64,000 nucleotides of DNA, from assembly GCA_963836195.1 (NCBI GenBank), contig CAWIIX010000031.1:1-64000 (forward strand), read 5' to 3'. Under the pieces are notes generated by a model. It did not search any database and had not been told where the DNA came from. It saw only the letters and a program-made list of their open reading frames with translations. The DNA comes from Trebonia sp963836195. Lineage in GTDB: Bacteria; Actinomycetota; Actinomycetes; Streptosporangiales; Streptosporangiaceae. The translations under genes and the position numbers were made by a program. Shown piece by piece: positions 7,965 to 16,639 of this stretch (within the stretch, counting starts at the first letter, position 1; each line of letters opens with the position of its first letter).

Positions 7965-8247
7965 CCAGGGTGGGTGGCCGCTCTACGAGGTGTTCCTGCG
8001 CGGCAAGCGCGGCCTGAACCACGTCCACGTCGGCAGCCTGCACGCCGCCGACCCCGAGATGGCCCTGCACCACGCCCGCGACCTCTACACCCGCCGCAAC
8101 GAGGGCGTCAGCATCTGGGTAGTCCGCGCGTCGGACATCACCGCGTCCAGCCCGGACGAGAAGGACCCGTTCTTCAAGCCGTCCGGCGACAAGGTCTACC
8201 GCCACCCCACCTTCTACGACATCCCCGACGACGTCCCCCACATCTGA
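7957..8247 (+). CDS. paaB: Phenylacetyl-CoA 1,2-epoxidase subunit PaaB
   Basis: 96-residue small subunit of the epoxidase complex (PLYEVFLRGKRGLNHVHVGSL, MALHHARDLYTRRNEGVSIWVV), of the usual length. PaaB is needed for assembly and activity of the PaaAC core, although it has no catalytic residues of its own. The start lies within the paaA 3' end and the gene is followed after 7 nt by paaC. Confidence 0.96.
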   Translation: MSDQGGWPLYEVFLRGKRGLNHVHVGSLHAADPEMALHHARDLYTRRNEGVSIWVVRASDITASSPDEKDPFFKPSGDKVYRHPTFYDIPDDVPHI

Positions 8248-8254
8248 GCGCCCC

Positions 8255-9202
8255 ATGAACCCCACCGACCCCAACACCCAAGACACCCCCACTCCCACAA
8301 CCCCCACTCCCACCAGCACCACCATCACCTTCAGCCCCACAGACACGACCAGCACCGACGACAACCCATACGACCTCCTCGCGCAGGACCACGACGAGGG
8401 CCACCGCTGGGCGTTCGGCACCGGCTTCGCCGACCCCCTGGCCGGGATCGACACGTCGGTGCCCGCGCAGCTCGACCCAGACGCGCTCGCCCGCTGGTGC
8501 CTCGCCCTCGGCGACGACGCGCTGATCTACAGCCACCGTCTCCAGCAGTGGGTGGCCCGCCTCCCCGAGCTCGAAGAGGAGACGGCGGTCGCCAACATCG
8601 CGCTCGACCTCCTCGGCCAGGCGCGCCTGCTGCTGTCGCGGGCGGGCGGGATCGCCGGGCGGACCGAGGACCAGCTCGCGTTCTTCCGCGAGGAGAAGGA
8701 GTTCAGGAGCGTCCGGCTGGCCGAGCACGACGACCGTGACTTCGCCGAGCTCGTCGTCCGCCTGCTGATCTTCTCCGCCTGGCGGCTGGCCCTATTCGAG
8801 GAACTGTCCTCCGCCCCCGACCCGGTGCTCGCGGCCATCGCCGCCAAGGGCGTCAACGAGCTCGCGTACCACCGCGACTACGCCGCCCGCTGGGTGGTCC
8901 GCCTCGGCGACGGCACCCCGGTGTCGCACGCCAAGTCCCAGGCCGCCCTCGATACCCTGTGGCCGCTGGTCGGGGAGCTGTTCCGCCCCGACCCCGACGC
9001 GCTCGCGACCGTCGACCCCGGCGCCTTCGACGCGGTCCTCGACACGGTGCTGGCCACGGCCGGCCTGGACCGCCCGACCGCCGCCGCGCTCGCCCCGGTC
9101 GGCGGCCGCACCGGCCGCGACGGCGTCCACACCGAGGCGATGGGCTACATCCTGGCCGAGCTCCAGTCCGTCGCCCGCGCGCACCCGGACGCGACCTGGT
9201 GA
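8255..9202 (+). CDS. paaC: Phenylacetyl-CoA 1,2-epoxidase subunit PaaC
   Basis: 315 residues. The core (from ~38, DNPYDLLAQDHDEGHRWAFG) is the structural, non-catalytic ferritin-like subunit partnering PaaA (LGDDALIYSHRLQQWV, LLGQARLLLSRAG, ELAYHRDYAARWVVRLGDGT). Residues 1-36 are a Thr/Pro/Ser-rich low-complexity leader encoded by C/A-rich DNA, which is not part of the usual fold. A later start is possible, but none has a better ribosome site. The TGA overlaps the paaD GTG (GTGA). Confidence 0.95.
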   Translation: MNPTDPNTQDTPTPTTPTPTSTTITFSPTDTTSTDDNPYDLLAQDHDEGHRWAFGTGFADPLAGIDTSVPAQLDPDALARWCLALGDDALIYSHRLQQWVARLPELEEETAVANIALDLLGQARLLLSRAGGIAGRTEDQLAFFREEKEFRSVRLAEHDDRDFAELVVRLLIFSAWRLALFEELSSAPDPVLAAIAAKGVNELAYHRDYAARWVVRLGDGTPVSHAKSQAALDTLWPLVGELFRPDPDALATVDPGAFDAVLDTVLATAGLDRPTAAALAPVGGRTGRDGVHTEAMGYILAELQSVARAHPDATW

Positions 9203-9702
9203 CCGCCGTGACCGAGCAGACGAACGCCTACCGTGTCGCCGCGGGCACGCCCGACCCGGAACTTCCCATGCTGACGATCGAAGACCTCGGCATCCTGCGG
9301 TCAGTCGACCACTCACCAGAAGAAGTCACCGTCACCATCACCCCCACCTACAGCGGCTGCCCGGCCATGCGCGAGATCACCGCCGACATCCACTCCCGCC
9401 TCACCCGGGCCGGCTTCCCCCACGTCACCGTCAGCACCCAGCTCGCCCCGCCCTGGACCACCGACTGGATCACCGACGAGGGCCACCGCAAGCTCGCCGC
9501 CAACGGCATCGCCCCGCCAACCCCGGCCCCGCGCCGGTCAGGCCCCATCCCGCTCACGCTGACCGCCCCGCCGGCGGCCCCCTGCCCCCGCTGCGGCTCC
9601 GCCGACACCGTCCGCACGGCCGAGTTCAGCGCCACCGCCTGCAAGTCCCTGCACCGCTGCAACGCCTGCGGCGAACCGTTCGAGGGGGTCAAGGCGCTAT
9701 GA
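9199..9702 (+). CDS. paaD: PaaD, iron-sulfur/metal assembly factor of the epoxidase
   Basis: 167 residues. The N-terminal MIP18/DUF59-type domain (MLTIEDLGILRSVDHS, PTYSGCPAMREI) is followed by a zinc-ribbon-like tail with four cysteines (CPRCGSADT and CNACGEPF). PaaD helps mature the iron-sulfur cluster of the epoxidase reductase. GTG 9199 overlaps the paaC stop, and its own stop overlaps the paaE ATG (ATGA). A GTG at 9208 is an alternative. Confidence 0.94.
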   Translation: MTAVTEQTNAYRVAAGTPDPELPMLTIEDLGILRSVDHSPEEVTVTITPTYSGCPAMREITADIHSRLTRAGFPHVTVSTQLAPPWTTDWITDEGHRKLAANGIAPPTPAPRRSGPIPLTLTAPPAAPCPRCGSADTVRTAEFSATACKSLHRCNACGEPFEGVKAL

Positions 9703-10895
9703 GCGTTACAGCCGACCAGAGCACCAGCGACCAGCGCGTCGACGAGCCGCGCGTCGCCAACCACGACACCGGTGCCCCACGCGCCGCCGACCAAGTCATC
9801 GGCGCGACTCACGTCGCCCAGGATGCAGCGAGCTCCCGGCGCGCGCAATCGCGGACGGACTTCCATCGGCTTACCGTCAAGCACGTCGACCCGCTGACCG
9901 ACGACTCCGCTGCCATCACTCTCACCGTGCCCGACGATCTGTGCGACGCTTTCGCGTTCGCCCCCGGCCAGTCGCTGACCGTCCGCCGCGGCGAGGAACG
10001 CCGCTCGTACTCGATCTGCGCCCCGGCCGGTGCCGCGCCGAGAATCGGCGTCCGCGAGGTCGCCGACGGCGCCGTCTCCGGCTGGCTCGTCCGCACCGTC
10101 AGGCCCGGCGACACCCTCGACGTCCAGGTCCCCAGCGGCACCTTCACCCCCGACCTGTCCGTCCCCGGCCGCCACGTGCTGATCGCCGCCGGCTCCGGCA
10201 TCACCCCGATGATGTCGATCGCCGCCTCCGTCCTCGCCGCCGACGACACGTCCACGGTCACGCTGATCTACGGCAACCGCCGCAGCGACACGGTCATGTT
10301 CGCGGACGAGGTCGCCGACCTCAAGGACGCCCACCCCGCCCGGATGCACCTGGTCCACGTGCTGTCGCGCGAGCCGCAGGAGGTCGAGCTGTTCAGCGGC
10401 CGCCTCGACCCCGGCCGGCTGACCGCGCTGCTGCCCGTCACGGTCGACGTCGCCGGCGCCGACCACTGGTGGCTGTGCGGTCCCTACGGCCTGGTCACCG
10501 GGGCGACCGAGGTGCTGCGCGAGCTCGGCGTGGAGCCCGGCCGGATCCACCGCGAGCTGTTCTGGGTCGGCGACGATCCCCCGGTCGAGGCGACCCACGA
10601 GGAGACCCCGGCCGGCGCCGGCGCCAGCGTCACCATCATCCTCGACGGCCGCAGCACCGCCCTCACCCTGCCGGCCGGCACCCCGATCCTGGACGGCGCC
10701 CAGCGGGTCCGGCCCGACCTGCCGTTCGCCTGCAAAGGGGGCGTCTGCGGCACCTGCCGGGCCCGGGTCACCGACGGCACAGCGGTCATGCGCCGTAACT
10801 ACGCACTCGAGCCGGCCGAGGTCGAGGCCGGCTACGTCCTCACCTGCCAGGCGCTGCCGACCACCCCCGAGATCACCGTTGACTACGACTCCTGA
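9699..10895 (+). CDS. paaE: Phenylacetyl-CoA epoxidase reductase subunit PaaE
   Basis: 398 residues delivering electrons from NADPH to PaaA. After a ~50-residue disordered leader come the FAD domain (RRSYSICAPAG), the NAD(P) domain (LIAAGSGITPMMS, LCGPYGLV) and a C-terminal plant-type 2Fe-2S domain with CKGGVCGTCRARV plus a final cysteine in VLTCQA. This domain order is that of known PaaE proteins. Overlap with paaD and the close paaK start indicate one operon. Confidence 0.95.
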   Translation: MSVTADQSTSDQRVDEPRVANHDTGAPRAADQVIGATHVAQDAASSRRAQSRTDFHRLTVKHVDPLTDDSAAITLTVPDDLCDAFAFAPGQSLTVRRGEERRSYSICAPAGAAPRIGVREVADGAVSGWLVRTVRPGDTLDVQVPSGTFTPDLSVPGRHVLIAAGSGITPMMSIAASVLAADDTSTVTLIYGNRRSDTVMFADEVADLKDAHPARMHLVHVLSREPQEVELFSGRLDPGRLTALLPVTVDVAGADHWWLCGPYGLVTGATEVLRELGVEPGRIHRELFWVGDDPPVEATHEETPAGAGASVTIILDGRSTALTLPAGTPILDGAQRVRPDLPFACKGGVCGTCRARVTDGTAVMRRNYALEPAEVEAGYVLTCQALPTTPEITVDYDS

Positions 10896-10905
10896 GGAGC
10901 AGCCC

Positions 10906-12225
10906 GTGACCGCGCCGCTGTCGATGAACCCGGGCACCCCGCCGGGTGAGCTCGAGCCGATCGAGACCGCGTCGACCGACGAGCTGCAGGCGCTGCAGCT
11001 GGAGCGGCTGCGCTGGTCGCTGCGGCACGCCTACGAGAACGTGCCCTACTACCGCAAGATGTTCGACGTCGCCGCGGTCCACCCCGACGACGTCAGGGAC
11101 CTGGCCGACCTGGCCCAGTTCCCGTTCACGACCAAGGCCTCGCTGCGCGACAACTACCCGTTCGGGATGTTCGCGGTGCCCCGCGAGCAGGTCTCCCGCA
11201 TCCACGCCTCGTCCGGCACCACCGGCCGCCCGACCGTGGTCGGCTACACCGCGGGCGACCTCGACACGTGGGCGACGGTGATGGCCCGCTCGATCCGCGC
11301 GGCCGGCGGCCGCCCCGGCCACGTCCTGCACAACGCCTACGGCTACGGCCTGTTCACCGGCGGGCTCGGCGCGCACTACGGGGCCGAGAAGCTCGGCTGC
11401 ACGGTCGTGCCGGTCTCCGGTGGGATGACCGAGCGGCAGGTGACGCTGATCCGCGACTTCGCCCCCGACGTCATCATGGTCACCCCGTCGTACATGCTCG
11501 CGATCCTCGACGAGATGGAACGCCAGGGCCTCGACCCGGCCCGCTGCTCGCTCAGGTACGGGATCTTCGGGGCCGAGCCGTGGACGAACGAGATGCGGGC
11601 CGAGATCGAGGCCCGGGCCGGCCTCGACGCGACCGACATCTACGGTCTGTCCGAGGTGATGGGCCCCGGCGTCGCCCAGGAGTGCGTCGAGGCCAAGGAC
11701 GGCCTGCACGTCTGGGAGGACCACTTCTACCCCGAGGTCATCGACCCGGTCACCGGCCGGGTCCTGCCCGACGGGGAGCTCGGCGAGCTCGTCTTCACCT
11801 CGCTGACCAAGCAGGCGATGCCCGTCATCCGCTACCGCACCCGCGACCTGACCCGGCTGCTGCCCGGCACCGCCCGCACCATGCGCCGGATGGAGAAGGT
11901 CACCGGCCGCACCGACGACATGATCATCCTCCGCGGCGTCAACCTGTTCCCGACCCAGGTCGAGGAGCTCATCCTGCAGATCCCGGCGCTGTCGCCGCAC
12001 TTCCAGCTGCACCTGTCCCGCCCCGGCCGGATGGACGCGATGACCGTCCACGTCGAGCGCCGCCCCGACGCCGACCCGCCCGCCGCCGACGCGGCCGCCG
12101 CCCACCTCACCACGCTGATCAAGAACACCATCGGCGTCACCGTCACCACCGTCGTCCAAGACCCCGCCACCATCGAGCGCTCGATGGGCAAGATGCGCCG
12201 CATCATCGACGAGCGCCACCGCTAG
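10906..12225 (+). CDS. paaK: Phenylacetate-CoA ligase PaaK
   Basis: 439-residue AMP-forming ligase converting phenylacetate, ATP and CoA to phenylacetyl-CoA, the pathway's entry step. Seen: the P-loop-like HASSGTTGRPTVVGY, YGLSEVMGPGVAQEC, YRTRDLTRLL and the GVNLFPTQVEE hinge region, all typical of PaaK. GTG 10906 is chosen because GAGGAG lies just upstream; a TTG at 10879 inside paaE is less likely. It is the last gene of the paa operon. Confidence 0.95.
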   Translation: MTAPLSMNPGTPPGELEPIETASTDELQALQLERLRWSLRHAYENVPYYRKMFDVAAVHPDDVRDLADLAQFPFTTKASLRDNYPFGMFAVPREQVSRIHASSGTTGRPTVVGYTAGDLDTWATVMARSIRAAGGRPGHVLHNAYGYGLFTGGLGAHYGAEKLGCTVVPVSGGMTERQVTLIRDFAPDVIMVTPSYMLAILDEMERQGLDPARCSLRYGIFGAEPWTNEMRAEIEARAGLDATDIYGLSEVMGPGVAQECVEAKDGLHVWEDHFYPEVIDPVTGRVLPDGELGELVFTSLTKQAMPVIRYRTRDLTRLLPGTARTMRRMEKVTGRTDDMIILRGVNLFPTQVEELILQIPALSPHFQLHLSRPGRMDAMTVHVERRPDADPPAADAAAAHLTTLIKNTIGVTVTTVVQDPATIERSMGKMRRIIDERHR

Positions 12226-12228
12226 ACC

Positions 12229-12252
12229 CGGCGCCCGGGGCCGACGGCGCCG
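12229..12252 (+). terminator. Possible hairpin after paaK
   Basis: CGGCGCC (12229-12235) and GGCGCCG (12246-12252) can form a 7-bp stem with a 10-nt loop four bases after the paaK stop. No U-tract follows, so termination is only a possibility. Confidence 0.3.
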
Positions 12253-12504
12253 ACGACAGCGCCCGCACCGGGCGCGACCCCCGGGTCGGCGGGCCAGACA
12301 CCGGCGCACCGCCCCCACCGTCACCACGCACACCAACCCGGACGCTCACGGGCGTCATCGTGGGAACTTCGGGTCGCCGGCTGCCCCCAACGGAACACAC
12401 TGACGCCTAAAGCCGGAAAACGCGGACCCAAACGGAACACGATCACGACTCCCGCTTACGTCGGCGCTCCCCAATCCTCCACGGCGGCCGCACCACCGCT
12501 CCCA

Positions 12505-13356
12505 CTAGACCCCGGCGTGATCCTCGGCCCCGGACCCGGGCGCGGGGGAGTAGGTGACGAGCGTCTGGTCGGGATTGTCGGCCACCTGCAGCACGACGTG
12601 CGAGTAGCTGACCGGCCCGAGCCGGGGATGGCGCAGTTTCTTCGACCCGCTGCCGACGGCGATCACGTCCTGACGCGGCCACCAGTCTCTGACGTGCTCG
12701 CTGTCACGCTGGAGTTCGGCGATCAGGGCGGTGAAGTCCGGATCATCGCGGTAGCGGGCGGCGGCCAGCCGGAAGCGGCCCAGCATTGCCCGCGCCTCGT
12801 GCTCCCAGTCCAGGTAGACCTCGCGGGCCCGGTCGGTCGTGAACATCCAGCGCACCAGATTGCGTTCGCGGGCGGGCAGCGCGTCCCAGTCGGTGAACAA
12901 CTCACGTGCGGCGGCATTGGCGGCGAGCACATCCCAGCGGCGCCCCTTGACGATCGTCGGGAACGGGTCGAGGCGTTGCACCAGATCGACCACGCCCTGG
13001 TCGATCTGCTCGGGCGGCGGTGCGGTCACTGTCGCGCCGGTCCTGGCCGCGTCGTCCCCGTGGGCCAGTACCTCCAGGTACCGGCGCTCGGCGGCGGACA
13101 TCTGCAGCGCGGCCGCGAGGGCGTCAAGAACCTGCGCCGACGGCCGTACCTGGCGCCCCTGCTCGAGGAAGGTGTAGTAGGTGGTGGACACGTTCGCCAG
13201 CGCCGCGACCTCCTCGCGGCGCAGGCCGGCGGTCCGCCGACGGCTGCCCGCGGGCAGCCCGACATCGGCCGGGACCAGCCGCTCACGGCGCGACCGCAAC
13301 AGCTGTCCCAGCGCCTGCGGGTCTCCGTCAGCCGCCATGAGACTCAGCCTACTCAT
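12505..13356 (-). CDS. XRE family regulator with MmyB-like ligand-binding domain
   Basis: 283 residues. The N-terminal helix-turn-helix (residues ~15-75; RTAGLRREEVAALANVSTTYYTFLEQGR) is followed by a PAS-like MmyB domain (DPFPTIVKGRRWDVLAANAAARELF, LVRWMFTTDRAREVYLDWE). In actinomycetes such regulators usually sit next to, and divergent from, the enzyme gene they control, thought to respond to fatty-acyl ligands. Here it faces a dienelactone-hydrolase-type gene 59 bp away. ATG 13338 is an alternative start. Confidence 0.92.
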   Translation of the reverse strand: MSRLSLMAADGDPQALGQLLRSRRERLVPADVGLPAGSRRRTAGLRREEVAALANVSTTYYTFLEQGRQVRPSAQVLDALAAALQMSAAERRYLEVLAHGDDAARTGATVTAPPPEQIDQGVVDLVQRLDPFPTIVKGRRWDVLAANAAARELFTDWDALPARERNLVRWMFTTDRAREVYLDWEHEARAMLGRFRLAAARYRDDPDFTALIAELQRDSEHVRDWWPRQDVIAVGSGSKKLRHPRLGPVSYSHVVLQVADNPDQTLVTYSPAPGSGAEDHAGV

Positions 13357-13361
13357 GCCAA

Positions 13362-13392
13362 TACCAGTAAAGAGCGACTCTGGTTACCAGTA
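13362..13392. promoter_or_regulatory. Candidate operator: TACCAGTA direct repeat
   Basis: TACCAGTA occurs at 13362-13369 and 13385-13392, 23 bp apart (about two helical turns), in the short divergent promoter region of the XRE regulator and the hydrolase. It is a likely binding site for the XRE dimer; inference from position and spacing. Confidence 0.45.
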
Positions 13393-13415
13393 CGGCCGCT
13401 GCCTAGCGTGGCTGC

Positions 13416-14147
13416 ATGACCACTACCAATCCAGCAATCCGGCTCTCCGTCGCCGATGGCACCACGATGCACGCCTATCTGGCCCGACCGTCTGGTGGCC
13501 ACGCCCCAACCGGGGTGATCGTCGCGCACGAGCTCTTCGCCGTGAACCCGGATATCCGCCGCGTCGCCGACGACCTGGCCGGAGCCGGCTACCTCACGAT
13601 CGCCCCGGAGTTCTATCACCGGGATGCTCCGCCCGGCCGCTGGCTCGAGCGCGACCCGGGCGGCCGCGAGGAGGGTTTCCGCTACCTGAACCGACTCGGG
13701 CGTCAGCAGGCGCTGGACGATACCGCGGCGTGCATCGACTGGCTCAACTCCCAGCCGTCGGTCGAGCGGATTGCGATGATCGGCTTCAGCGCCGGCGGCC
13801 ACCTGAGCTACCTGGCCGCCAGCCGGCTGCCGGTCAGCCGGACGGCCGTCCTGTACGGCGGCTGGCTGCCGAGCACCGATATCCCGATGAGCCGGCCGTC
13901 ACCTACCCTGGACCTCACGCCGGGGATCCGCGGCCGGATCCTCTACCTGGTCGGCGACGACGACGCCCTGATCGACGCCGGCCAGCGACGCCAGATCGGC
14001 GACGCCCTGCGAGCAGCCGGGACGGACCACGAAATGGTCAGCTACCCCGGCGCCGCGCACGCGTTCTTCTGGTCCGGGACACCCGCTTTCAACCAGGCCG
14101 CACGCGACGACGCCTGGCTGCGGATCCTGGCCATGCTCGCCGCCTAA
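13416..14147 (+). CDS. Dienelactone hydrolase family protein
   Basis: 243-residue alpha/beta hydrolase of the DLH family. The triad is visible: nucleophile S125 in GFSAGGH, aspartate in YLVGDDDALI, histidine in GAAHAFFW, and the family glutamate in VAHE at residue 39. Classic DLH uses a cysteine nucleophile; serine here places it among the broader carboxyl-esterase-like members. It is divergent from the MmyB-like XRE regulator. The substrate is unknown. Confidence 0.9.
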   Translation: MTTTNPAIRLSVADGTTMHAYLARPSGGHAPTGVIVAHELFAVNPDIRRVADDLAGAGYLTIAPEFYHRDAPPGRWLERDPGGREEGFRYLNRLGRQQALDDTAACIDWLNSQPSVERIAMIGFSAGGHLSYLAASRLPVSRTAVLYGGWLPSTDIPMSRPSPTLDLTPGIRGRILYLVGDDDALIDAGQRRQIGDALRAAGTDHEMVSYPGAAHAFFWSGTPAFNQAARDDAWLRILAMLAA

Positions 14148-14200
14148 GCGGGCGGAAAAGCGTTGGGCCGGGTGCCGCGCGCTGCGGCACAATCGGGGCC

Positions 14201-14614
14201 GTGGACGTTGATCCGGATCGTTTCGCAGCGCTGCTGGCCGCCAGGCTGGCGGCGATCGTTCCGGCCGGCTTCCACGTCACGCTCGAGGGTGACATGCTCT
14301 GGTTCCGCTCCGACGAGGGGAGGTTCCCCGGCCAGCAGGGCGATTACCACACCGGATCCACCGGCATCTGGCCGCAGGAGGACTTCCTCACCTGCGTCAC
14401 GTACCACGGCACGGCCGAGGAATGCGTGGCCGACGCAGGCCGCCACGCCCTCGACGCGCTGCAGGATTACATCGCCGAGGCGACCCACGACCCCTGGCCG
14501 GGCCAGCGGACCATGCCGGTACCCCAGGCGCAGGTCCGAGGCTCGACGTTGCACCTGTGGTATGGCGCCGCCGATGACCCCGTGCTCGCCTGCGAGCCGA
14601 TGCCGCTGGGCTGA
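14201..14614 (+). CDS. Conserved-looking hypothetical protein
   Basis: 137 residues from GTG 14201. No named family is recognised. The sequence is soluble, acidic and tryptophan-containing (VPAGFHVTLEGDMLWFRSDE, CVTYHGTAEECVADAGRHAL), with the codon bias of a real gene. It stands 53 nt after the hydrolase on the same strand, so co-transcription is possible. Confidence 0.72.
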   Translation: MDVDPDRFAALLAARLAAIVPAGFHVTLEGDMLWFRSDEGRFPGQQGDYHTGSTGIWPQEDFLTCVTYHGTAEECVADAGRHALDALQDYIAEATHDPWPGQRTMPVPQAQVRGSTLHLWYGAADDPVLACEPMPLG

Positions 14615-14664
14615 GCGATTTGCGCCTCGACGGGAACAGCCCCACCTTGACCAGCGTGGACCTC

Positions 14665-15678
14665 TCACGCGGAAGCGGCGGCGCGCTGGGCGGTAGCGAG
14701 CGCGGCGTCGGTGTCGGCGGTGGCCAGGTGGGCGTTGATGTGGGCGCCGGCCAGCGCTCCGGCCGCGGCGGACGCTCCGACCTGAGCGAACGGGTCGGTG
14801 GCATTGCCCGCCGCCCAGACTCCCGGCACCTCGGTGAGACCGGCCATACCGGAGGCGAAGCTGCGCCCCATGCCGCCCGGCAGGTCCTGCATGGGTAGCC
14901 GAAGGCCGTCTAGGCCCTCGGTGCGAGCCTGCATCCCGGTCGCCACCGCGAGAACGCGTCGGGCGACCAGGCGTCCGTCGCTCAGCCGCACGCCCGCGAT
15001 GCTGCCGTCCGGGGTGGACTCGACCGCCTCGACTGGGGTGTCGACGACCTCGATGCCGCGGGCGGCGAACCGAGCGCGGGCCTCGCGGTCCAGCTCGGTG
15101 CCGCTGGTGAAGTAGACGAGGTCGTCGGTCAACTGGCGGAACAGCAGCGTTTGGTGTAGCGAGGCCGGGCCGACGGCCAGCACCCCGATTGGTTCGTCGC
15201 GAACTTCCCAGCCGTGGCAGTACGGGCAGTGCACCACCCCGTGCCCCCAGTGCTCGGCCAGCCCGGGAACCTCGGGCAGCGCGTCGCGCAGCCCGGTCGC
15301 GACTAGCAGACGGCGCGCTCGCAGGGTCCTGCCGTCGGCCAAGGTGACGGCGAAACGGAGGTCGCCCTCGGCCGACGGGGCGGCCGGGACGGCCGAGATC
15401 GCCTCGCCCGCCACGACCAGGCCGCCGTAGCCGCGTACCTCTGCCCGGCCCGTCCCCAGCAGCTCGGCCGGCGGCACGCCTTCGCGGCCGAGCAGGCCGT
15501 GCACCTCGGCGGCGGGGGCGTTCCTGGGGGCGCCGCCGTCGATCACGACGACCGAGCGCCGGGACCGGGCGAGCATCAGCGCGCCGCTCAAGCCGGCTGC
15601 CCCGCCGCCGATCACCACGACGTCGACGGTCTCATCGGGAAGCGTGTCGCTCGCGTACGCGGCGGTTGTCATCGGCAT
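14665..15678 (-). CDS. Thioredoxin-reductase-like FAD/NAD(P) oxidoreductase
   Basis: 337 residues. N-terminal FAD motif VVIGGGAAGLSGA (residues 21-33), a redox pair C151-P-Y-C154 in CPYCHGWEV, and a C-terminal FAD motif GVWAAGNATDP. The fold is that of low-molecular-weight thioredoxin reductases, but the C-P-Y-C-H sequence and neighbourhood resemble the dithiol-oxidase/unknown branch. ATG 15678 has GAAGGAG nine bases upstream. It is divergent from an XRE-cupin regulator, so it is probably induced by a small molecule or redox signal. Confidence 0.9.
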   Translation of the reverse strand: MPMTTAAYASDTLPDETVDVVVIGGGAAGLSGALMLARSRRSVVVIDGGAPRNAPAAEVHGLLGREGVPPAELLGTGRAEVRGYGGLVVAGEAISAVPAAPSAEGDLRFAVTLADGRTLRARRLLVATGLRDALPEVPGLAEHWGHGVVHCPYCHGWEVRDEPIGVLAVGPASLHQTLLFRQLTDDLVYFTSGTELDREARARFAARGIEVVDTPVEAVESTPDGSIAGVRLSDGRLVARRVLAVATGMQARTEGLDGLRLPMQDLPGGMGRSFASGMAGLTEVPGVWAAGNATDPFAQVGASAAAGALAGAHINAHLATADTDAALATAQRAAASA

Positions 15679-15750
15679 GTCGTCCTGCTCCTTCGTTCGA
15701 GTGGGCCCCAGTTGGCCCGGGGCGGCACACGCGACGATAATCGCGGCTTG

Positions 15751-15765
15751 CTTATAAGGCATAAG
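15751..15765. promoter_or_regulatory. Inverted repeat operator CTTAT-N5-ATAAG
   Basis: Perfect 5-bp arms CTTAT (15751-15755) and ATAAG (15761-15765) end 3 bp before the ATG of the XRE-cupin gene, in the 90-bp space shared with the oxidoreductase. The position suggests repression of its own gene and of the flavoprotein. Confidence 0.5.
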
Positions 15766-15768
15766 ATC

Positions 15769-16341
15769 ATGCCTATGACGCAAGACGATGATGACCTGGA
15801 CAGCCTGGTGCGCAAACGGATCCGCGCCCTGCGGGTGGCGCAGGGCTGGTCCCTGGAGGAGCTGGCCGCGCGCGCCCGGCTCAGTCAGTCCTCGATCAGC
15901 CGGATCGAGAACGGCCAGCGCCGCCTGGCCCTGGACAGCCTGGTGACCATCGCCCGGGCCCTGGACACTTCGCTCGACCAGCTCGTCGAGACCGCCGCCG
16001 ACGATGTCATCTCCAGCCCGATGATCGACGCCGCCCACGCTTCGATGCGCTGGTCTGTCAAGGCGGATCCGGGCGTGACGATCGTCCGCCAGCGGCTGGT
16101 CGACCCGCCCGACGGCCCGGCCCGCATGCGCGCGCACCCCGGCCGCGAATGGCTCGTCGTGCTGTCCGGGACGGCGGTGCTCCTGCTCGGCAACCGGCGC
16201 CTGCGCGTCGAGACCAACCAGTCGGCCGAGTTCCCCACGATGCTGCCGCACGCCATCGGCGCCGAGGGGAGGCCGTGCGAGATCCTCGTCCTCTTCGACC
16301 GCGACGCCCGCCGCGGCCACCAGCCCGACGAGGGTTCCTGA
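15769..16341 (+). CDS. XRE family regulator with cupin sensor domain
   Basis: 190 residues: HTH at ~14-68 (IRALRVAQGWSLEELAARAR, LSQSSISRIENGQRR), then a C-terminal cupin barrel (HPGREWLVVLSGTAVLLLGNRR, EFPTMLPHAIGAEGRPCEI). This is the standard layout of regulators that bind a small ligand in the cupin. ATG 15769 and ATG 15775 are both possible. It is divergent from the thioredoxin-reductase-like gene, its probable target. Confidence 0.92.
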   Translation: MPMTQDDDDLDSLVRKRIRALRVAQGWSLEELAARARLSQSSISRIENGQRRLALDSLVTIARALDTSLDQLVETAADDVISSPMIDAAHASMRWSVKADPGVTIVRQRLVDPPDGPARMRAHPGREWLVVLSGTAVLLLGNRRLRVETNQSAEFPTMLPHAIGAEGRPCEILVLFDRDARRGHQPDEGS

Positions 16342-16403
16342 CCTGGGCGGTTGCTACCGTGATGGTTGGGACGGGTGCTGCGCTGCCGGGGGAGGCAAGC
16401 ACC

Positions 16404-16637
16404 ATGACCGAGGCTGCCAGGGGCTACCTGGTAAGAGACGCCGACTCGACCCGCGGCAAGGTCGCCAAGGTCGACCAGATCTACCCCTACACGCTGCGCG
16501 GGCTGACCGAGGCGCTCGAAGAAGCGCGCTTCCGCAGCCACAGCGGATCGCCGCAGGTACTGGCGATCCTGGGCACCGGCAACACCCGCGTCATCCGCCG
16601 GTTCGAGAACGGGCGCGAGGTGCCGGTCGCGCCGTGA
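16404..16637 (+). CDS. Small hypothetical protein
   Basis: 77 residues from ATG 16404, preceded by GGGGGAGG at a good distance. Basic and soluble (YLVRDADSTRGKVAKVDQIY, RVIRRFENGREVP); no family recognised. It lies 62 nt after the XRE-cupin gene and just before a decayed amidohydrolase. Confidence 0.6.
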   Translation: MTEAARGYLVRDADSTRGKVAKVDQIYPYTLRGLTEALEEARFRSHSGSPQVLAILGTGNTRVIRRFENGREVPVAP

Positions 16638-16639
16638 CC

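Noticed and set aside
9348..10937. 529-codon minus frame opposite paaD/paaE
   Set aside because: Shadow of two well-supported genes.
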